Below, one piece after another: positions 58,233 through 64,000 of a stretch of 64,000 bases of DNA. How positions within the stretch are numbered: position 1 is the stretch's first letter; every line of letters begins with the position of its first letter. The position numbers were made by a program, and so were the translations under genes. Source of the DNA: Dromiciops gliroides. Its lineage: Eukaryota > Chordata > Mammalia > Microbiotheria > Microbiotheriidae. The notes under the pieces are model-generated. The model was not told where the DNA came from, made no database searches, and saw only the letters and a list, made by a program, of their open reading frames with translations. The stretch is taken from NCBI RefSeq assembly GCF_019393635.1, contig NC_057861.1, forward strand, positions 543,130,211 to 543,194,210. The letters run 5' to 3'.

Positions 58233-59474
58233 TTTAATATATATTTTTGTATTTTATTATTTTTATTTTCTAGTTACATGTAGAGACAGTTTTCAACATT
58301 TGTTTTTATAAGATTTCTAGTTCCAAATTTTTCTCCCTCCCCCATCCCCAAGACAGCAAACAATCTGATATTGGTTATATATGTACAATCACATTAAACA
58401 TATTTCTGCATTAGTCATGCTGTTTAAGAAGAATCAAAACAAAAGGGAAAAACATGAAAAAAGAAAAACAAACAAAAAAATAGTATGGTTCAATCTGTAT
58501 CAAGATTCCACAGTTCTTTTTTCTGGATCTGGAGAGCATTTTCCATCATGAGTCCTTTGAAACTATCTTGGACTACTGCATTGCTGAAAAGAGTCAAGTC
58601 TATCACAGTTGATCAACACACAATGTTGTTGATACTGTGTACAGTGTTCTCCTGGTTCTGCTCATCTCACCCAGCATCAGTTCATGTAAGTCCTTCCAGG
58701 TTTCTCTGAAATCGACCTGCTCATCACTTTTCACAGCACAATAGTATTCCATTACATTCATATATCACAACTTGTTCAGCCATTCCCCAATTGATGGAAA
58801 ACCCCCTAATTTCCAATTCCTTGCCACCACAAAAAGAGCAGCTATAAATATTTTTGTTACATGTGGGTCCTTTTCCCTTTTTTATGATCTCTTTGGATAA
58901 AAGACCTAATAGTGATATTTCTGGGTCAAAGGGTATGCACAGCTTTATAGCCCTTTGGGCATAGTTCCAAATTGCTCTCCAGAATGGGTGGATCAGTTCA
59001 CAGCTCCACCAACAATGCATCAGTGTTACAATTTTTCTACAGCTTCTCCAACACTTATTATTTTCCTTTTTTCTCATATTAGCCAACCTGATAAGTGTCA
59101 GGTGGTACCTCAGAGTTGTTTTAATTTGTTTTAATTTGAATTTCTCTAATTAATAGTGATTTAGAGCATTTGTTCATATGGCAATAGATAGCTTTGATTT
59201 CTTCATCTAAAAACTACCTGTTTATATCCTTTGACCATTTCTCAATTGGGGAATAACTTGCATTCTTATAACTTTGATTTAGTTCCCTATATATTTTAGA
59301 AATGAGGCCTTTATCAGAAATACTGGCTATAAAAAATTGTTTCCCAGCTTTCTGCCTCCCTTCTAATTTTGGATACATTGCTTCTGTTTCTACAAAAACT
59401 TTTTAATTTAATGTAATCAAAATTATCCATTTTGCATTTCATAATATTCTCTATCTCTTGTTTGGTCATAAATT
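58233..59474 (-). mobile_element. 5'-truncated L1 3' end, inverted, inside the older L1
   Basis: Read on the minus strand it gives the ORF2 C-terminal region (CWWSCELIHPFWRAIWNYAQ, INWGMAEQVVIYECN) and the 3' UTR, ending at the T-rich left edge. Duplications aagaaaacaatt lie at 58221..58232 and 59475..59486. It broke the ORF1 of the host L1. Confidence 0.8.
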
Positions 59475-59560
59475 AAGAAAACAATTCTTTAAAAAATAAA
59501 ATGGGCCAAATTGGGGGGGAAATCCACTAGAGAAAACAACTCCTTAAAAAGTAGAATGGC

Positions 59561-59705
59561 CAGGGGCAGCTAGGTGGTGCAGTGGATAGAGCACCAGCCC
59601 GGGAGTCAGGAGTACCTGGGTTCAAATCTGGCCTCAGACACTTAACACTTACTAGCTGTGTGACCCTGGGAGAGTCACTTAATCCCAATTGCCTCACTAA
59701 AAAAA
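59561..59705 (+). mobile_element. WSINE1-type SINE in L1 ORF1
   Basis: Full sense copy. Duplications aaaaagtagaatggc lie at 59546..59560 and 59706..59720. Confidence 0.94.
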
Positions 59706-60266
59706 AAAAAGTAGAATGGCTAAATGGAAAAGGAGGTAAAAAAAGGTCACTGAAGAAAATCCTTCAAAATTAGAATTGGACAAGAGGAAGCTAATTACTT
59801 CATGAGACATCAAGAATCAGTCAAACAAACTCAAGAGGATGAAAAATAGGAGAAAATATAAAATACCTCACTGCAAAAAAAAGTGACCTGGAAAATAGAT
59901 CCAGGAGAGATAATTGAAGGTTTACTGGACTACCTGAAAGCCATGATCAAAAAAAGAGCCTGAAGGAAAGCTGCCCTAATATCCTAGAACCAGAGGGTAA
60001 AATAGTAATTGAAAGAATTCACCAATCACCTCCTAAAAGAGATCCCAAAATGGAAATTCCAAGGAATATTATAGCCAAATCTTCATTTCTCAAGTATATA
60101 GAGAACTGAATCAAATGCATAAAAATACAAATCACTGTCCAATTAAGAAGTGGTCAAAGGTATAAATAGGCAGTTTTCTGATGAAGAAATTAAAGCTATC
60201 TATAGCCATCTGAAAAAATGTTCTCAATCACTATTGATTAGAGAAATGCAAATTAAAACTATTCTA

Positions 60267-60427
60267 GGGGCAGCTAGATGGTGCAGTGGTTAAAGCACCA
60301 GCCCTGGATTCAGGAGTACCTGAATTCAAATCTGGCCTCAGACATTTGACACTTACTAGCTGTGTGACCCTGGGCAAGTCACTTAAACCCAATTGCCTGC
60401 AAAAACAAACAAACAAACAAACAAACA
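60267..60427 (+). mobile_element. WSINE1-type SINE (first of a pair at one target)
   Basis: Full sense copy with an (AAAC)n tail. The flank aactattcta occurs at 60257..60266, 60431..60440 and 60628..60637. Confidence 0.94.
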
Positions 60428-60440
60428 AAAAACTATTCTA

Positions 60441-60624
60441 GGGGCAGCTAGGTGGCGCAGTGGATAGAACACCGGCCCTGGAGTCAGGAATACCTGAGTT
60501 CAAATCCGACCTTAGACACTTAACTTACTAGCTGTGTGACCCTGGGCAAGTCACTTAACCCCAATTGCCTCACTAAAAAAAAATAAAAAATAAAAAAAAT
60601 AAAAATTTAAAAAATGAATAAATA
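60441..60624 (+). mobile_element. WSINE1-type SINE (second of a pair at one target)
   Basis: Full sense copy of the 'gatagaacac / cttaact' subtype with a long A/T-rich tail. It shares the target aactattcta with its neighbour. Confidence 0.94.
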
Positions 60625-60819
60625 AAAAACTATTCTAAGCTACCACTTCATACCTATCAGATTGGTTAATATGACAAAAAAAAAGGAAAATGATAAATGT
60701 TGGAGAAGATGTGGGAAAATTGGAACACTAATGCATTGTTGGTGGATTTGTGAACTGATCCAACTGTTCTGGAGAGCAATTTGGAACTATGTCCAAAAGG
60801 CTTATTATAAAACTGTGCA

Positions 60820-60980
60820 GGGGGCAGCTAGGTGGCACAGTGGATGGAGCACCAGCCCTGGAGTCAGGAGGACCTGAGTTCAAATCTGGCCTCAGACAAT
60901 TGACACTTACTAGCTGTGTGACCCTGGGCAAGTCACTTAACCCCAATTGCCTCGGCAATTTTTTTAAAATAAAAAATAAA
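60820..60980 (+). mobile_element. WSINE1-type SINE in L1
   Basis: Full sense copy. Duplications taaaactgtgca lie at 60808..60819 and 60981..60992. Confidence 0.94.
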
Positions 60981-61206
60981 TAAAACTGTGCATACCCTTT
61001 GACCCAGAAATACCACTACTAGGTCTGCATCCCAAAGAGATAATTTAAAAAGGGAAAAAGATCCACATGTACAAAAAATATTTATAGTTGTTCATTTTGT
61101 GGTGGCAAAGAAGTGGAAATTGAGGGGATGCCCATCAAGTTGGGAATGGCTGAACAAGTTGTGGTATAGGAATGTAATGCAATACTATTTACTATAAGAA
61201 ATGATG

Positions 61207-61357
61207 GAGGGGCAGCTAGGTGGCGCAGTGGATAAAGCACTGGCCTTGGATTCAGGATGGCCTGAGTTCAAATCCAGCCTCAGACACATGACACTTAACT
61301 AGCTGTGTGACCCTGGGCAAGTCACTTAGCCCTCATTGCCCTGAAAAAAAAAAAAAA
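61207..61357 (+). mobile_element. WSINE1-type SINE in L1
   Basis: Full sense copy with an A15 tail. Duplications aagaaatgatg flank it (61196 and 61358 onward). Confidence 0.93.
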
Positions 61358-63441
61358 AGAAATGATGAGCAGGCAGATTTTTAAAAAAACCTGAAAAGTC
61401 TTATATGAACTGATACTGAGTAAAGTAAGCAGAACCAAGAGAACATTGAACACAGTAACAACAACACTGTGCGATGATCAGCTGTGATAGGCTTAGCTCT
61501 TCTCAACAATACAATGATGCAAAACAATTCCAAAAGACTGATAATGGAAAATACTCTCCACATCCAGAAAAAGAACTATGGCATCTGAATGCACACTATT
61601 TTCACTTTTGTTGTTTTTTGTTTGTTTCTTCTTTCTTGTGGTTTTCCCCTTTTGTTCTGATTCTTCTCTCACAACATGACTAACGTGGAAAGATGTTTAA
61701 CATGATTGTAATGTACAACCTATATCACATTGGTTACTGTCTTGGGGAAGGGGGAGGGAAGGGAGAGAGGGAAAAAAATTTGCAACTCAAAATCTTACAA
61801 AAATGTATGTTGAAAACTATCTTTATATGTAATTAGAAAAAAAAATTAAAAACATACTAAAAAAAAATATTATAGCCAATTCCAGAACTATCAGGTCAAA
61901 GAGAAAATACTGCAAGCAGCCAGAAAGAAACTACTCAAATATCAAGGTGCCACAGTCAAGATTACACAAGAGTTAGCAGCTTCTACATTAAAGGATCAGA
62001 GGACTTGGAATATGATGTTCTGGAAGGAAAAAGAGCTTGTAAGCAGGAATCAACCACCCAGCAAAATTGATCTTAATCTTTCAGAGGAAAAAATGGATAT
62101 TCAATGAAATAGGGGACTTTCAAACTTTCCTAATGAAAAGATCAGAGCTGAACAGAAAATTCAATCTTCAAATACAGGACTCAAGAAAAGCATAAAAAGG
62201 TAAACAGAAAAGAAAAAAATATGTTATTCAATAAGGTTAAACTGTTTACATCCCTATGTGGGAAAATGATACTTGTAACTTAAGATGTGCATCCCTATTA
62301 GGGCAGTTAGAAGAAGTATACAGAGACAAAAGGTGTGGGTATAAGTTGACTTTTGATGTGATGATATTTTTTAAAAAGTTAAGGGGTGAAAAAAAAAGGA
62401 CTGTACTGTGAGAAGAGGAAAGGGGGAGGCAGAATGGGTAAATTATAACACATGAAGGGGACAAAAGACCTATTACAGTAGAGGGAATGAAGTGGGGAGT
62501 GGGGTGAGCATTGTTTGAACCTTACTCTCATCAAATTTGGCTCAAAGAGGGAATAACATACCCACTCAGTTAGGCAAAGAAATCCAGCTTACCCAATAGG
62601 GAAGTGGGAGGAGAAGGGAAAAAGAAAAGGGGCAGTCCTGGCAGAAGGGAGGGCAAATTGAGGGAGGCAGTGGTCAGAAGCAAAACACTGGTGAAGAGGG
62701 ACAGGTGAAGGGGAAGAGAGATAAAAGTATAAATGGGGGGAAATAGGATAGAGGGAAATACACAGTAATCATAACTGTAAATGTGAATGGGATGAACTCT
62801 TATAAAGCAGAGTGGATTAAAAATCAGAATCTTACAATATGTTCTTTACAAGAAACATATCTGAAGCAGAGAGACACAAAGAGTAAAGGTAAAAGACTGG
62901 AGTAGAATATATTATGCTTCAGCTTAAGTTTAAAAAAAGAGGAGTAGTAATCATAATCTCAAGCAAAGCAAAAACAAAAGTATATCTAATTAAAAGAGAC
63001 AAAAAAGGAAACTACATCTTGCTAAAAGATATCATAGACAATGAAGTAATATTAATATTAAAATGAAATAGCATCCAATTTCTAAAGAAAAAGTTAAATA
63101 TGTTACAAAAAGGAAAGAGTAAAACTATATTTAGCTGGGGACATCCCCAGGAACTACATAAATCTAGCCACAAAATAAACAAAAAAGAAGTAAAGGAGGT
63201 GAATAGGATTTTAGAAAAGTTAGGTATGATAGACCTCTGAAGAAAACTGAATGGGGATAGAAAGGAATGTACCTTTTTCTCAGTGGTACATAGCATTTAC
63301 ACAAAAAAATGACCACATATTAGGGCATAAAAATCTCACAATCAAAAGCAGAAAGATTAAATGCATCCTTTTCAGATTATGATGCAATAAAAATTAAATG
63401 TAATAAAGGGCCATGGAAAGATAGATTAAAAATTAATTGGA

Positions 63442-63580
63442 GGGGCAGCTAGGTGGCGCAGTGTATAGAGCACCGGCCCTGGAGTCAGGAGTACCTGAGT
63501 TCAAATCCGGCCTCAGACACTTAACACTTACTAGCTGTGTGACCCTTGGCAAGTCACTTAACCCCAGTTGCCTCACTAAA

Positions 63581-63609
<29 letters not shown>
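63442..63609 (+). mobile_element. WSINE1-type SINE in L1 ORF2
   Basis: Full sense copy with an (AAAAAC)n tail. Duplications aaaaattaattgga lie at 63428..63441 and 63610..63623. It interrupts the L1 endonuclease region. Confidence 0.95.
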
Positions 63610-63613
<4 letters not shown>

Positions 63614-64000
63614 ATTAATTGGAAACTAAATAACCTAAACCTAAAGAATAAGTAGGTCAGACAACAAATCAAAGAAACAATCAACAACTTCATCAAATAG
63701 AATGATGATAATGAATCAAAATACCAACATTTATGGGATGCAGCCAAAGCAGTACTTAGGAGAAACTTTATATCTCTAAATGTTCACATCACTAAAATAG
63801 AGGAAAAGCAAATCAATGAATTGGGCATGAATCTAAAAAAGCTAGAAAAAAAAAAGAATTAAAAACCCTCAATTAAATACCAAATTAGAAATCCTAAAAA
63901 TCAAGAGACATTAATAAAATTGAAAGCAAGGAAACTATTGAGTTAATAAATAAAACTAAGAGCTGATTCTGTGGGTAAAAAATAGATAAATATTTGGTTA

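Larger units (their letters stand above)
60079..61865 (+). mobile_element. 5'-truncated L1 3' end, direct, inside the older L1
   Basis: It holds ORF2 3' sequence with the conserved run about an animal-specific 'ttggtggatttgtgaactg' segment and the L1 3' UTR, ending in A-rich sequence. Duplications aatattatagccaa lie at 60065..60078 and 61866..61879. It was later hit by four SINEs (60267, 60441, 60820 and 61207). Confidence 0.82.
56825..64000 (+). mobile_element. 5'-complete marsupial L1, split by later insertions and cut by the window end
   Basis: It starts GGAGGTGGAGCCAAGATG, a typical L1 5' UTR head. ORF1 matter follows (57.8-62.2 kb): the ORF1 sections near 59.9-60.0 kb and 61.9-62.2 kb give stretches like ENRSRRDN, GLPESHDQKK, GATVKITQELAASTLKDQ. 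After a 0.5-kb spacer, ORF2 begins near 62.77 kb with endonuclease-like sequence (VNVNGMNS, LQETYL, IKRDKKGNYI) and runs to the reverse-transcriptase N-terminal part at 63.9 kb. Several stops and frameshifts show that it is dead. The L1 itself occupies 56825..58232, 59487..60078 and 61880..64000. Between these lie an inverted L1, a direct L1 and many SINEs. Confidence 0.82.

Noticed and set aside
58724-59086. Minus-strand 120-residue frame with WSCELIHPFWRAIWN
   Set aside because: It is the C-terminal ORF2 part of the inverted L1 fragment, not a host gene.

Overview
The window looks like nuclear DNA of an Australian-type marsupial. It is AT-rich, intron-rich and packed with retroposons. I count about 43 copies of one roughly 150-bp tRNA-headed SINE, which begins GGGGCAGCTAGGTGG, carries a tRNA-like B box (GAGTTCAAATCC) and ends in poly(A). 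From memory this matches WSINE1, abundant in Australidelphia; the longer 3' tail I associate with opossum SINE1 is absent. Marsupial L1, L2, L3/CR1 and RTE pieces, MIR/CORE-SINEs and MAR1-type SINEs with a BovB-like tail agree with this.

One host locus spans about 7.4-46.6 kb, all on the minus strand. A CpG-island promoter and first exon (45.9-46.6 kb) encode residues 1-62 of SMIM10L1, a 68-residue small membrane protein. The second exon (26292..27203) starts with its last six codons and stop. After that stop, with no further in-frame stop, comes a second reading frame of 279 codons from its first ATG. It ends at a good splice donor. Phase-compatible exons follow at 23.2, 10.6, 9.1 and 7.5 kb. 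The last three encode ankyrin repeats, giving a predicted protein of about 479 residues that I cannot name. A polyadenylation signal at 21.06 kb, beyond a repeat-poor block, may end a short SMIM10L1-only transcript. The 10.6-kb ankyrin exon carries an apparent one-base frameshift in a run of seven A.

Layout on the plus coordinates: 1-7.4 kb, downstream flank or 3' UTR with old L1, L3 and MIR debris; 7.4-27.2 kb, the ankyrin and second-ORF exons with introns holding L2, L1, SINEs, a Tigger-like MITE and a mariner remnant; 27.2-45.9 kb, the large first intron with L3, opposed L1 copies, an RTE remnant and a tRNA-Asp/SINE chimera; 45.6-46.7 kb, the CpG island; 46.7-56.8 kb, upstream intergenic DNA with a hAT-like MITE carrying an L1; 56.8-64 kb, a 5'-complete but decayed L1 split by two other L1 copies and many SINEs and running off the window.

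No rRNA, CRISPR array or intact tRNA gene was seen. The most interesting points are the shared SMIM10L1/second-ORF exon, the slippery-looking frameshift in the ankyrin exon, and a pre-tRNA-Asp fused to a SINE inside one pair of target-site duplications.
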